Origin: Mucilaginibacter paludis DSM 18603
GTDB taxonomy: Bacteria; Bacteroidota; Bacteroidia; Sphingobacteriales; Sphingobacteriaceae
Direction: 5' to 3'
Length of the DNA stretch: 64,000 nucleotides
NCBI RefSeq assembly: GCF_000166195.2
Contig: NZ_CM001403.1
Location: 3,056,432 to 3,120,431, forward strand
In this document: one piece after another, positions 15,948 through 25,519 of the stretch
Layout: each line of letters opens with the position of its first letter
Position numbering within the stretch: the stretch's first letter is position 1
The notes under the pieces: generated by a model
What the model was told of the DNA's origin: nothing
Databases searched by the model: none
What the model saw: only the letters and a program-made list of their open reading frames with translations
Position numbers and translations under genes: made by a program

Positions 15948-16042
15948 AAAATTAAAATTAAGTGTTTTTATCGAGCTTATCCTATTTCAAGAAGCCAATT
16001 TGGCACCTTGAAATGTTTGTAATAAGTTGGTGTTCCCCATCG

Positions 16043-16067
16043 CTGGTGCGCGCGTGTCGCGCGTTCC
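16043..16067 (-). repeat. GC-rich ACGCGCG repeat, copy 2 (inverted)
   Basis: Inverted relative to 13454-13479: GGTGCGCGCGTGTCGCGCGT core. The gap 15948-16331 consists mainly of this copy, copy 3 and the terminator of the next gene. Confidence 0.6.
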
Positions 16068-16168
16068 GCAATATGTCCAAAACCTTTTAAGTGAGCAGGA
16101 TACTGAATTAAGTTGAAATTCCGCCGGTTGACGGTATGATTAACAACATTGCCGGGAAGTTCCTTGGG

Positions 16169-16193
16169 GGAACACGCGACACGCGCGCACCAG
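16169..16193 (+). repeat. GC-rich ACGCGCG repeat, copy 3
   Basis: Direct relative to 13454-13479, with core ACACGCGACACGCGCGC then ACCAG. Copies 2 and 3 face each other about 100 bp apart and could form a large hairpin. Confidence 0.6.
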
Positions 16194-16267
16194 CGTTGGA
16201 TATGCTCGGCTGCTTGGGCCTGTTCGTTAATGCATTATACTTCAGGTGGGGCGAATCTAAAAAGCAA

Positions 16268-16312
16268 AAGCCGTTACCGGCAGAGCCTTAACAGCACTAC
16301 CGGTAACGGCTT
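16268..16312 (-). terminator. terminator of the 16.3-19.2 kb gene
   Basis: Perfect 13-bp arms AAGCCGTTACCGG (16268-16280) and CCGGTAACGGCTT (16300-16312). On the minus strand the second arm is followed by a T-rich tract, as in an intrinsic terminator, 20 bp after the stop codon at 16332. Confidence 0.75.
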
Positions 16313-16331
16313 GTAAGTTCCTTATACTTCC

Positions 16332-19166
16332 CTAATGCGTATTAGCCCCGATAGTAATCTGCTTGGTTTGATAACCCACTCTGCCCCGCATATCGCTGCC
16401 TTCAAACATAATGGTATAATGGGTAGGCTTATCGGCAGCATAAAATGATACAGTTGATGTGCCGTTTTTATCGGTAACTACATTAGGTTCCCAGTGGATG
16501 GTAGAGCGCAGGTCGGCAAAGTTTTTCAGGTTATCCTTTACGGGATAACGCGGGCGGTAAAACTGTTTATACTCGGCAAGCGGTAGCGGCTTGTACAGGT
16601 AAATACCATTGGCGCGTTGGATGAAGGGCCCATTGCCTGCCCGGGTAGTAATTTCAAGGTAGGCGAAATCAGACCCGCGCGGGCCTGTCGGTGTGGCAGC
16701 CAGCAGATCGTCGGTATTGGTTAGGTTGACTACATTATACCGGCCATTGTTGCTGTAAATCACTTCTACGCCCAAAATATCTTCGGCAGATATATAGTCC
16801 AGGTATTGTTTTTGATATTCATAATGCTCGTTGGGTTGTCCGCCGAAGGGTTCATAAAACCGGTCGAGGTCTACGCCGTCAAACACAAATCTTACCCTTT
16901 TATCCTTGATAAAATACTCCAGGTTCATGTTCTTGGCACTGTCTTTATGAAAGCTGGAGTGAAAGTTTTTTATTTTACTTGATAACACATCCAACAGGCT
17001 CACCCTCCCGGCGTTTACCAACACATCTTCGGTAAGCGTTTGGTCCGATTCGCCTGCGCCGTTTAAGTTCTGCGAGTTTTTAATCACGGCCCTGTCTTTA
17101 ATATCAACCCCTCTAAGCAGCCTGCCCGTGGTGCCGTATAAGGCTTTATCTAAACTGGTATGATAGTTTTTGTTAGCCTTAACATAGTTTAAAACGGTTG
17201 TATCGGTATTTACATTCCAAGGGTTTAAAAGCATCGGGGGCCCGGCACTTACCGGCAATTGGTTTTTCTCATCAACGCTGATTCCGCCATTAACTACCTT
17301 GCCCTTTGCGTTTCTGGCTGAGATGATGAAGGTGGCTTTATCAATTCTCGGGAATCTTTTAAACACAAACTTTCCTTCTTTATTGGTGGTGGTATCCATA
17401 AAAAAGTTTTGTGTACCTTTTGATAATAACATCACATTGGAGTTGCTAACCGGTTTATTAAACAAATTAGTTACCGTTCCTTTAACCATAAACTCGGTTT
17501 CGGCATCAAACGCAGGTTTTACGGGCTGGTTTATTTTTTTCAGATCATAGCCAACCCAGCCCTGTGTTAACAGCAGAGCATCCAGAGCCTTCCAGGCCTG
17601 CTCGTTTTGTTGAAAGTAATAGGTAGGATCTTCCACATATCCTTTCAGGTCCGAAGCCAGCAACAGGTGCGATAGGATATTATCATCAGAAGCGCTTTCG
17701 GGTTTCACCTGGTTATCATCCGTTACCGCCATCGAAAAACTACCTATTACCGGCTTTCCCTCTTCATCTTTTACAGTAATATGTACAGGGATACTATCAC
17801 GCGACGCGAAAGATTGAGCATCTGTTTTAAGTTCTATTTTTAAGTTGTCGTTACGATTGACAAACGTAAGCCGTTCATTGATGGGCTGTTGAGCCTGGTT
17901 GAGCAGAATAAAATGCACCGTACCGGTTGGGAATAAGTTTTTAGGGATTCGGGTAGAGAAATAGTTATTGTTAAAGGCTATTGTTGCACCATAACATACC
18001 ACTCCCCTGGCCATAGCCAACAAGTAATATTTATTAGCGGTTTGGTCGGTAGTGTTATAAACGGAAACCGACAGGGTATCCCGGTCAATGGCGTTCCGTA
18101 CTCTTAAAACAATTCCTGTTTTTTCGGGAACAGGTAAGGGCGCCGTTTTTTTGAATCCGCCGGGTAAATTAATTTCGGCGGTATAAAGCTTACCTGGCTG
18201 GGCGGTGATATCAATAGTACCGATACCGTATCGAAGTGTATTGATGGCGGCTATCTCGTTATGGTCATTATCGTATACTGTTCCGCTTACGCTGATGCCC
18301 TTGCCCTCTTCACCAATAGCCTTAAAGCCGATGTGCGCCGGTATTCCGGTAACAAACTGACCGCTCTCGGGCATAAATTGTATATCCACGTCCTGGGGGC
18401 GGTTAACCATAATCGGGATCATCGCCTTGCGCGATTTATCCAGTTTATCCTGGGCAACAAGATTTAGATTTTTTAAGGCAGTTTGCGCGGGCAGGTTGAA
18501 ATCTACATTCATGGTCCCATCGGCCGCTGTTTGGGCCGTATTGCGTAACAGCACTTTTTTGCCATTTACCACTTTGAGTTGCATATCGCGCATGCCTGCA
18601 GCCTTATCATCAAGACCTGCAAATTTTAATGATAATTTAACGTCATCCTTCCCCCCTGAAGATACTAAAGTGGGGTGCACATTCACCAGCCAGGTGTTTT
18701 CGCCCTGGTTATTGATGTAAAATGTTTGTTTAAAAAAATAATCATCACCGAAGTTGCGCATCCAGTTAGTATAGGCGCGAATGGTGTATGTACCCTCATG
18801 CACATAGCTTGCATCTAAAGGGATACTGCCCCAGGTAAGCCCAACGCCCACTGGAAAAACAAAGCGTTTAATAACTGCGCTGCTATCATTTAATAACTCT
18901 ACATATAACCTGCTGCTTAGTGGCGAATAATTAATGGCCTCTGTTGTTAAATAAACCTTAAACCACAGGGTATCAGTGGTAGAATAATAAGGTTTATCAA
19001 AGTGCATAAACACTTTTTCGGTAGGCATGGCCGCGTTATAGGTGCTTATTTTGGATATGAGCGAATTGATGCCGCTAACCGGGGCCTGGGCCATTGCGCC
19101 CGTACAAACCAAACTAAAAAAGACAAAGAACCGGAACAGGAGTGACTTGGTAAACATGTTTTTCAC
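16332..19166 (-). CDS. large exported protein with MG2-like, carboxypeptidase-regulatory and TonB-plug-like domains
   Basis: A 944-residue protein with a signal peptide ending CTGAMA-Q. Residues about 45-130 (PTEKVFMHFDKPYYSTTDTL WFKVYL...) resemble the macroglobulin MG2 domain found in Bacteroidota surface proteins. About 560-640 resembles a carboxypeptidase regulatory-like beta-sandwich (VKGTVTNLFNKPVSNSNVML, NKEGKFVFKRF). About 720-830 resembles a TonB-receptor plug (LLDVLSSKIKNF, VRFVFDGVDLD, ISAEDILGVEVIYSNN), but no beta-barrel follows; the end is another Ig-like strand set. It is probably periplasmic or surface-associated. It is a single-gene unit with its own terminator. The family is common in Sphingobacteria but, to my knowledge, not assigned a function. 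Confidence 0.7.
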   Translation of the reverse strand: MKNMFTKSLLFRFFVFFSLVCTGAMAQAPVSGINSLISKISTYNAAMPTEKVFMHFDKPYYSTTDTLWFKVYLTTEAINYSPLSSRLYVELLNDSSAVIKRFVFPVGVGLTWGSIPLDASYVHEGTYTIRAYTNWMRNFGDDYFFKQTFYINNQGENTWLVNVHPTLVSSGGKDDVKLSLKFAGLDDKAAGMRDMQLKVVNGKKVLLRNTAQTAADGTMNVDFNLPAQTALKNLNLVAQDKLDKSRKAMIPIMVNRPQDVDIQFMPESGQFVTGIPAHIGFKAIGEEGKGISVSGTVYDNDHNEIAAINTLRYGIGTIDITAQPGKLYTAEINLPGGFKKTAPLPVPEKTGIVLRVRNAIDRDTLSVSVYNTTDQTANKYYLLAMARGVVCYGATIAFNNNYFSTRIPKNLFPTGTVHFILLNQAQQPINERLTFVNRNDNLKIELKTDAQSFASRDSIPVHITVKDEEGKPVIGSFSMAVTDDNQVKPESASDDNILSHLLLASDLKGYVEDPTYYFQQNEQAWKALDALLLTQGWVGYDLKKINQPVKPAFDAETEFMVKGTVTNLFNKPVSNSNVMLLSKGTQNFFMDTTTNKEGKFVFKRFPRIDKATFIISARNAKGKVVNGGISVDEKNQLPVSAGPPMLLNPWNVNTDTTVLNYVKANKNYHTSLDKALYGTTGRLLRGVDIKDRAVIKNSQNLNGAGESDQTLTEDVLVNAGRVSLLDVLSSKIKNFHSSFHKDSAKNMNLEYFIKDKRVRFVFDGVDLDRFYEPFGGQPNEHYEYQKQYLDYISAEDILGVEVIYSNNGRYNVVNLTNTDDLLAATPTGPRGSDFAYLEITTRAGNGPFIQRANGIYLYKPLPLAEYKQFYRPRYPVKDNLKNFADLRSTIHWEPNVVTDKNGTSTVSFYAADKPTHYTIMFEGSDMRGRVGYQTKQITIGANTH

Positions 19167-19390
19167 AAATGAAGATTTACGGTTAGACAGGAAAACTAAT
19201 AATGGTTTAATGATCTATTCTGTTTAAAGCTAAGTATTTATCTGTTTACACACAATAGGCCGACGCCCGACGGGCCAATCAACCTGAAGTTAATAGGATG
19301 AGTTATTGAGGGGCGAAAAGCACCTTGCTAAGTCGTGAGTACCTTACATGGAGTCAACTTGGGTGTTTTAACATATCATTATAGGTAATG

Positions 19391-19666
19391 GACCCGACCA
19401 ACCGGAAAAAAAGAGGGAATGATGTATGGAACTTCGTGATCTAAAGTAGCGCACAAGTGCATAGAGGCCCGAACTGCGAGGCCGGGAGCTGGCCTCGCGG
19501 GGAGAAGGATCAGGGAGGATTGACGTTATTCACCTTTTGTTTGTTTTTTCAAGGTGTTCATGAATTCCGCATCAAAAAACACCTCGTACAGGGCCATGCC
19601 GCACGCCCTTCGACAGGCTCAGGAGGACAGCTTTCGCGCACAAAAAAAGGGCGCGTAATACTGGGT
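19391..19666 (-). repeat. composite dispersed repeat, copy 2, modules C and A (inverted)
   Basis: Read on the minus strand, 19666-19566 matches module A of the copy at 6910-7024 (including TTTTTTTGTGCGCGAAAGC and GCATGGCCCTGTACGAGGTG), and 19563-19391 matches module C (7224-7402). Here A and C are directly joined, whereas copy 1 has about 200 bp between them. The segment 19606-19624 also contains the CTTCGACAGGCTCAGG motif that I recall as a frequent short repeat in many bacterial genomes. No credible gene lies in 19167-20142. Confidence 0.65.
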
Positions 19667-19675
19667 AAGGATCCG

Positions 19676-19922
19676 GACGGCCGGAAAAAACAGAGATGAC
19701 GTTTGAAACTCGTGAATCTATTCGGCGCAAGGGGTAAAAGCGGGCAAAGGCCTGACTGCACGCCGGGCCGGGTTTGGCCTGTGGGCGGAAGATCGGGCAG
19801 TCTTGATTTTTTTGGTTACTTTTTGTATCAAGACAAAATTGCGATAGCAATCATTCACACCAAAAACAAACACAAGTGAATAACGAACAAGCTCTTCCGC
19901 GGCGATTGAGCGGGCCGATGTT
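19676..19922 (-). repeat. composite dispersed repeat, copy 2, modules B and C'
   Basis: Read on the minus strand, 19922-19815 matches module B (7102-7210) and 19806-19676 is a second version of module C, ending in a T-run and CCGGCCGTCCGGATCC. A further copy of only this end motif lies at 20096-20116, just before the GH43 gene's 3' end. The end motif is thus present four times in the window. Confidence 0.6.
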
Positions 19923-20142
19923 ATAAGTTAAGTACTACTGATTATTAATGCAAAATAAGCCTATTGACAATCAGCGTACCCTATATATTGTATACGTACC
20001 GCGCGCAAAAGGTCCCTCCCTCCGGTCGGGATGACATGGAGGTGATGTGTTGCGCACTAATAAATCAACAGCTTAATAAACCATCATTATAAGCAGATCC
20101 CGACAGCCGGAAAAAATAGACGCGGCATTACTGGTTGGATTT

Positions 20143-21801
20143 TTATTTAACCAACTCTACCCTAAACCAGTCGAAATCAGCATACCCAGAATCATTTGTT
20201 TGCGTAGTACGGGTGCAAAACAACCCTACTTTGGCACCAATCCAACGCCCAACCTCGGCCTGAAATTCCTGTCCGGCATCGGTATATTGCTGCCCGTCCA
20301 AACTGTAGCTAAACCGGCATTTGGCTCCTGCTGTTACCTTTACTCGGAAATAAACCGTGGGGGTAACCAGCTTCATCAAGGTTTCTGCCTTTTCCGGCTT
20401 TCCCTTTTCGGCATCTTTGCAATCAATATAAGTGAGGTAAATACCATCCTTTTTGCTTTGCAGGGTCAGGCCTGCATAGCTAAAGCCCATTACCACTAAA
20501 CCGGCGCGCTCATTCTCTAATTTAGCATTTGGTTTAAACGTGAATTTGGTGGTGGCCATAAACTCGTCGGCCGGCATTTTTTGCAGCAGCACATTAGGCG
20601 CTTGCCAAAGGTTTTTTGCCGTGTCCGGCGATAGGTAACTGAACAATCGTAAATAGCCCAGGTTGGTTGTGGTATACCAGGTTGATTTAGGGTTAGCCAT
20701 CCACTGCCATTGCAAACCGAGGCTGATACCGTTAAACTCGTCGGATTCCGGCGGGGTTTGGATGGGATAAACCCTGCCTACATTGGGCTTTTTATAAGTC
20801 AGTACCGGTTCCCCTTTCCCTGTGTGGTTCGGATCGGTGCCTATTACCGGCCAGTTGTTTATCCATTTCATAGGCTGCAAATGCATTACCCTGCCATAAG
20901 GCCCCTTATCCTGGAAATGCAAAAACCAATCTTCCCCGGTTTCTGTATCAACCCAGGCGCCCTGGTGCGGACCGTTAACCGCTGATTTACTCTGATCCAT
21001 CACTACCCTGCGCTCATAAGGGCCATAGATATTTTCAGAACGCAGCACCAGCTGCCAACCGGTAGATACGCCGCCCGCAGGCGCAAAAATATAATAGTAG
21101 CCATTGCGCTTGTATAGTTTAGGCCCCTCAACGGTAGGGTCGGTATCGTGTCCGTCAAAAACCATCACCCCTTCATCAGTTACTTTGGTGCCATCCGCGT
21201 TAAGTTTATTGATGCTGATGATACTTTTAATACCGGCGCGGCTACCGGCCCAGCCATGTACCAGGTAAACGGCGCCATCCTCGTCCCACAAAGGGCAGGG
21301 GTCAATCAATCCTGATCCTCCGTAAACCAATGCGGGGTTAGTCCAAGGGCCCGCCGCGTTTTTGGCTTTAATTACATAAATGCCATAATCCGGATCGGGG
21401 TAATAAATGTAAAACTCGCCATTATGGTAACGGATGGCTGGCGCCCAAACACCATCGCCATGGCGTGGTTTGGCAAAATGATCAAAGGGTGGCTGCCTGA
21501 GTAAAGCATGGCCAATCAGCGTCCAGTTAACCAGATCCTTTGAGTGCAGTATCGGCAAACCGGGCATATCTTCAAAACTGGAGGATACCAGGTAAAAATC
21601 ATCGCCTACGCGGATAGCATCCGGGTCGGAATAATCAGCATTTAATACTGGGTTTTTATAGGTTCCGTTTCCCTGATCGGCTACCCAAACCTTCGACACG
21701 TAATTCGTAGCCGATGGAATTGGCTTTGCCAATTTTTGCTGGGCTGTTGCCGCAAATGTAAAAACTGTACATGCTGCTACTAGGCATCTTTTGATCATCA
21801 T
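20143..21801 (-). CDS. GH43 family glycoside hydrolase (arabinosidase/xylosidase-like)
   Basis: A 552-residue secreted enzyme with a signal peptide ending FAATA-Q. Residues about 48-340 are a five-bladed beta-propeller of GH43: Asp59 in DYSDPDAIRVGDDFYLVSSS (general base), Asp167 in GLIDPCPLWDEDG (pKa modulator) and Glu225 in DPTVEGPKLYKRNGYYYIFA (general acid). Residues about 350-550 form the C-terminal beta-sandwich seen in the larger GH43 enzymes. Within a pectin cluster the likely job is removing arabinose or xylose side chains. It is the last gene of the locus, 78 bp after the pectinesterase gene. The exact subfamily needs alignment. Confidence 0.85.
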   Translation of the reverse strand: MMIKRCLVAACTVFTFAATAQQKLAKPIPSATNYVSKVWVADQGNGTYKNPVLNADYSDPDAIRVGDDFYLVSSSFEDMPGLPILHSKDLVNWTLIGHALLRQPPFDHFAKPRHGDGVWAPAIRYHNGEFYIYYPDPDYGIYVIKAKNAAGPWTNPALVYGGSGLIDPCPLWDEDGAVYLVHGWAGSRAGIKSIISINKLNADGTKVTDEGVMVFDGHDTDPTVEGPKLYKRNGYYYIFAPAGGVSTGWQLVLRSENIYGPYERRVVMDQSKSAVNGPHQGAWVDTETGEDWFLHFQDKGPYGRVMHLQPMKWINNWPVIGTDPNHTGKGEPVLTYKKPNVGRVYPIQTPPESDEFNGISLGLQWQWMANPKSTWYTTTNLGYLRLFSYLSPDTAKNLWQAPNVLLQKMPADEFMATTKFTFKPNAKLENERAGLVVMGFSYAGLTLQSKKDGIYLTYIDCKDAEKGKPEKAETLMKLVTPTVYFRVKVTAGAKCRFSYSLDGQQYTDAGQEFQAEVGRWIGAKVGLFCTRTTQTNDSGYADFDWFRVELVK

Positions 21802-21878
21802 TCGGAATATTTAACTCAATGAAATGTAAAAATGATTGTAAACCCAAAATACAAAAATCATTGTGCAAAATGTAATTG

Positions 21879-22880
21879 TTAATGATTTAAAGGGTCCCAT
21901 GGCGTGTTACCTGCAAATATATTAGCAAGCGTGTACTCCTTAGCCTCCCTATCGGTTAGCCGATGCGCCCACTCTACCCTTTTTTTAGTATCTGCCCCGG
22001 GCCCTGTGTTTTTGTACTCGGCATAATAAGCCGTTTTAAATTTATCCGGAAACATGGCATCGCCCTTCCACGGGTTCCAGCCCTCAGGGGCGATATGACC
22101 GCCTATTTCCGTACGGATATAAACCGTTTTGGCATAAGAGCGCCACGGCCTGCCTAAGTAAGCCCGGTGAACCGATGTATCCGCTATCAGCTTACAATCA
22201 AAAAACACAAAGCCATATTTTTGCCTTGCGGTGGTTGATGCCGCTGTGGCGAAAGATGGGGTCAAGCTTTTGATGGTGCAGCTCTGAAACACGCAGGTGG
22301 CTTCGCCAAAAATGAAATCGGTAGTGCCTTCAATATAACAATTTTGATAGTACTGGCGGCTGTTTTCGTTGGATAGGTACAGCGTATCCTGGTTGCCCAA
22401 AAACCGGCAATTGATAAACTTACACCGGTCGGCCTCCACATCCAGTGCCACGGCCTGCCCAACCCGCCCCGCAGTGTTTTCTATAGTTAGATTTTCGGCA
22501 GTAAAATCATCGCCCTGCACCAATACAGTGTACGATGTATAAGTAGTAAACTCTGGTTTGCCAAAGGCATCCTTACCTCCGGGGTTGGGCTTACCCGAAT
22601 AATCGTTGTTGGTAATCACCGTATTTACCTTATCCTCGCCAACTAAACTGATCTGTGTTTTCCAGGCCGGTATAACCAGTTTTTCGTGATAAATTCCTTT
22701 TTTGATATGGATAATCACGCGCTGGCCAAAGTCTCTTACCGAGTTAACTGCCTCCTGTATAGTTTTATAATTGCCGCTTCCATCGGGGGCCACGGTTAAC
22801 TCTTTGGGGTAAACCGGACCCTGAGCTGTTAAACGGGCAAATACGAACAGCAATAAAGTAAAGAGCGATATCTTTTTCAT
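21879..22880 (-). CDS. pectin methylesterase (CE8)
   Basis: A 333-residue secreted enzyme (signal peptide ending FARLTA-Q) that removes methyl groups from homogalacturonan. It has the right-handed beta-helix of carbohydrate esterase family 8 and all key residues: Gln142 in GQAVAL, Gln164-Asp165 in GNQDTLY (general acid), Asp188 in GTTDFIFG (nucleophile), and Arg244/Trp246 in LGRPWRSY. The VAPDGSGNYKTIQEAVNSV start is typical. The stop is 7 bp before the GH28 start region upstream in the operon, so the genes are co-transcribed. A paralogue in the same cluster is at 24554. Confidence 0.92.
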   Translation of the reverse strand: MKKISLFTLLLFVFARLTAQGPVYPKELTVAPDGSGNYKTIQEAVNSVRDFGQRVIIHIKKGIYHEKLVIPAWKTQISLVGEDKVNTVITNNDYSGKPNPGGKDAFGKPEFTTYTSYTVLVQGDDFTAENLTIENTAGRVGQAVALDVEADRCKFINCRFLGNQDTLYLSNENSRQYYQNCYIEGTTDFIFGEATCVFQSCTIKSLTPSFATAASTTARQKYGFVFFDCKLIADTSVHRAYLGRPWRSYAKTVYIRTEIGGHIAPEGWNPWKGDAMFPDKFKTAYYAEYKNTGPGADTKKRVEWAHRLTDREAKEYTLANIFAGNTPWDPLNH

Positions 22881-22887
22881 TACCGTA

Positions 22888-24525
22888 TTATTTTATCAGA
22901 GCCTTACTTTCAGCACCAGAAGTAAACTCAACTTTAGTTTTGGCATTCGATGTATTGGTATTGATCAGCTGGATCTGCGCCGATCTTTCGCCCTGGATGG
23001 TTAAAAGCTGCTCGGCATGGGTATATTTAATATTATCCAGTTTAATTTGTGTACTGTTCTCGATATTGATGAGCGGTTTGGTATTTTTGCTTTCGAGGGT
23101 GATGTTTTTCAGGCTGATGTTATTCGCTTCAATCAGTTCGGCACCTTTATCGGCCTTTAACACCATGTTTTCAAGATAAATGTTCTTGATACTCATCTCG
23201 GGCAGGCCGCGCACAAAAATCCCGGTTTCGGCACCGTTGCAGGCCACATTGCTCACATAAAAATTACGGAACTGTGGTGTAGCCTCGGTTACCGGCGGAA
23301 AGGTTTTTAAACCCAGCGTTGATCCGGCTTTCGACATGTAGTACATATCGAACAAAATAGCCTCGTGCAAAATATCACGCATGCTGATGTTTTTGATGTA
23401 GATATTTTCTACAATACCGCCCCGGCCCCTCGCGGTTTTAAAACGCAGGCCTATATCGGTACCTATAAAGGTACAATCGCTTACAAAGATATTCCTGGCA
23501 CCGCCGCTCATTTCGCTGCCTATTACAAAGCCGCCATGGGCACGGTAAACAATATTGTTGCGCATTACTACATTCTCGGTTGGCACACCACGTTTACGGC
23601 CCTCTTCATCCCGGCCCGACTTAATGCAAAGACCATCGTCGCCCGCATCAAAAGTGCTGTTCTCCACCAATACGTTCCTGCACGATTCTACATCTATCGC
23701 ATCGCCATTCTGCGCGTTCCAGGGGTTTCTTACATGCACATCCTGCAAGGTTAAATCTTCACACAACAAAGTATGAAGGCACCAGTTGGGCGAGTTCTGG
23801 AAAGTTGTGCCGCTTAGCAGGATCTTTTTGCAGCCTGTTAAAACCACCATATTGGGGCGGAAATAATCCTTATACTCTTCGTAATCGCTCAGGCTTTTTC
23901 CGGGTTTAAGCAAGCTTACATCCTTAATGGCATTGCCTTTAGCGTAACTCTGTGATGGGTACCAGCTTTTGCCGTTTTCGCTAACCACACCGCCCGATGC
24001 TACCAGTTCCTTCCATTCGCTTTCGGTGAGCCTGTCTTTGCCAATGGCACGCCATACCCCGGTGCCATTGCCATCAATAATACCGCCACCGGTAATAGCA
24101 ATATTCACCAAATTGGTGCCCGATACCGGCGATTGATTACGCACCGCGGCGTGGCCCTCATAATTACCCTCTACCAAAGGGTACTGGCTTTTATCGTCGG
24201 TCATCTGCACCATGGCTGCACGGTCGATATGCAGGTTGACATTGCTTTTTAGTACGATAGGCCCCGTCATCCATAAACCTTGCGGAATCAATACTACACC
24301 GCCGCCGTTTTTGCTGCAGGCGTCAATAGCATTGTTGATGCTTTTGGTGTTTAGCGTAATGCCATCGGCAACGGCGCCGTATTTAATAATGTTGAAAGTA
24401 TCTTTTTTAAACGTGGGAACTGCCGCCTTAGGCAAATTGCTCCAGGAGTATGGGCCTGCAGTTTGGGCTTGGGCACCCAGGCCGCATGCTGCTATACAAA
24501 AAGAAATAAACAGTAATTTTTTCAT
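22888..24525 (-). CDS. polygalacturonase (GH28)
   Basis: A 545-residue secreted beta-helix enzyme (signal peptide ending GAQA-Q) that hydrolyses galacturonan. The four GH28 motifs are present in order: NGDAIDVE (Asn273/Asp275), GDDGLCIKSG (Asp296-Asp297, catalytic), AHGGFVIGSE (His330-Gly331) and LRFKT (Arg361/Lys363, with Phe in place of the common Ile). The C-terminal 150 residues continue as beta-helix repeats. The length suggests an exo-acting or rhamnogalacturonan-related bacterial type. It sits between the two pectin methylesterases, whose action would supply its de-esterified substrate. Confidence 0.9.
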   Translation of the reverse strand: MKKLLFISFCIAACGLGAQAQTAGPYSWSNLPKAAVPTFKKDTFNIIKYGAVADGITLNTKSINNAIDACSKNGGGVVLIPQGLWMTGPIVLKSNVNLHIDRAAMVQMTDDKSQYPLVEGNYEGHAAVRNQSPVSGTNLVNIAITGGGIIDGNGTGVWRAIGKDRLTESEWKELVASGGVVSENGKSWYPSQSYAKGNAIKDVSLLKPGKSLSDYEEYKDYFRPNMVVLTGCKKILLSGTTFQNSPNWCLHTLLCEDLTLQDVHVRNPWNAQNGDAIDVESCRNVLVENSTFDAGDDGLCIKSGRDEEGRKRGVPTENVVMRNNIVYRAHGGFVIGSEMSGGARNIFVSDCTFIGTDIGLRFKTARGRGGIVENIYIKNISMRDILHEAILFDMYYMSKAGSTLGLKTFPPVTEATPQFRNFYVSNVACNGAETGIFVRGLPEMSIKNIYLENMVLKADKGAELIEANNISLKNITLESKNTKPLINIENSTQIKLDNIKYTHAEQLLTIQGERSAQIQLINTNTSNAKTKVEFTSGAESKALIK

Positions 24526-24553
24526 TAGATCTATTTATGATGAGTGATGTATG

Positions 24554-25519
24554 TTAATTGGTTAACCCAGGGTTCCAGTTATCTTTTCCGCCTAACACCG
24601 CTTTTAGGGTGAGCTTACCAGCTTCGGCAGGTGTTAACTGGTGCGACCACGATACCCTGCCCGATGCCGAAGCGCCGGGACCATAGTTTTGATATTCAAA
24701 GTACCGGGCGGTTTTAAAGCTTTCGGTTTTGTTCCAGTTCGACCAGCCTTCGGGCTTTATCTGCTGGCCCATGTAACAATGTATATAAGTTACCCAGGCG
24801 TAAGGTCGCCACGGCCTGCCTAAGGATACCGCATGCAGCGTACTGTCCCCGGTTAGGGTACAATCGTTAAACACATAACCGTAGGCATGGTTTTGTGGGG
24901 TTGAAGCGGCCGTAATATGCGAGTTTTTTTTGCTGTGGATGTGGCACTGCTCAAACCAGGCTGTTGCTGCACCAAAAATAAAATCGGTGGTACCTTCTAT
25001 ATAGCAATCCTTATAATACTGGCGGCTGTTTTCGCCGTTCATAAATAAAATATCCTGGTTCCCAATAAAACGGCAATTGGTAAATGCGGCCCTGTCGCCC
25101 CGTGCTTCAACGGCTACGGCCTGCCCGGCGGTAAAACCGGCATCGTTTCTAAAAGTAATGTTACTGGCGCTAAAGTTATCGGCCGCCACCAAAAAACTGT
25201 ATGACGTCCGGGTGTTAATACTATCGCCCCTGGCGGATACCTTGCCGGGATGATCATCATAAGTAAGGATGGTATTAAACTTTGATTCGCCGGTTAAGGT
25301 GACAAAATTTTTGCCCGAATCGAGATGCAGTTTTTCTTTATATAAGCCGTTTTTTATATACACCACCAAAGGCTTTTTATTATTGAGCGGGATGGCATCA
25401 AGAGCTGCCTGCACGGTTTGATAGTTGCCGCTGCCATCCTGGGCAACGGTTAAACGCCTTTGCGCATTTGCCCCTGCAAAGCATGCCAGCGCAACGCTTA
25501 TCAGCATAAACCTTTTCAT
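24554..25519 (-). CDS. pectin methylesterase (CE8), second copy
   Basis: A 321-residue secreted enzyme (signal peptide ending AGANA-Q). The CE8 residues are complete: Gln133 in GQAVAVE, Gln155-Asp156 in GNQDILF, Asp179 in GTTDFIFG and Arg235/Trp237 in LGRPWRPY. It is clearly homologous to the product of the gene at 21879 but diverged, so the pair may differ in preferred methylation pattern or may result from an old duplication. Its start codon overlaps the stop of the upstream acetylesterase gene by 4 bp, indicating translational coupling. Confidence 0.92.
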   Translation of the reverse strand: MKRFMLISVALACFAGANAQRRLTVAQDGSGNYQTVQAALDAIPLNNKKPLVVYIKNGLYKEKLHLDSGKNFVTLTGESKFNTILTYDDHPGKVSARGDSINTRTSYSFLVAADNFSASNITFRNDAGFTAGQAVAVEARGDRAAFTNCRFIGNQDILFMNGENSRQYYKDCYIEGTTDFIFGAATAWFEQCHIHSKKNSHITAASTPQNHAYGYVFNDCTLTGDSTLHAVSLGRPWRPYAWVTYIHCYMGQQIKPEGWSNWNKTESFKTARYFEYQNYGPGASASGRVSWSHQLTPAEAGKLTLKAVLGGKDNWNPGLTN

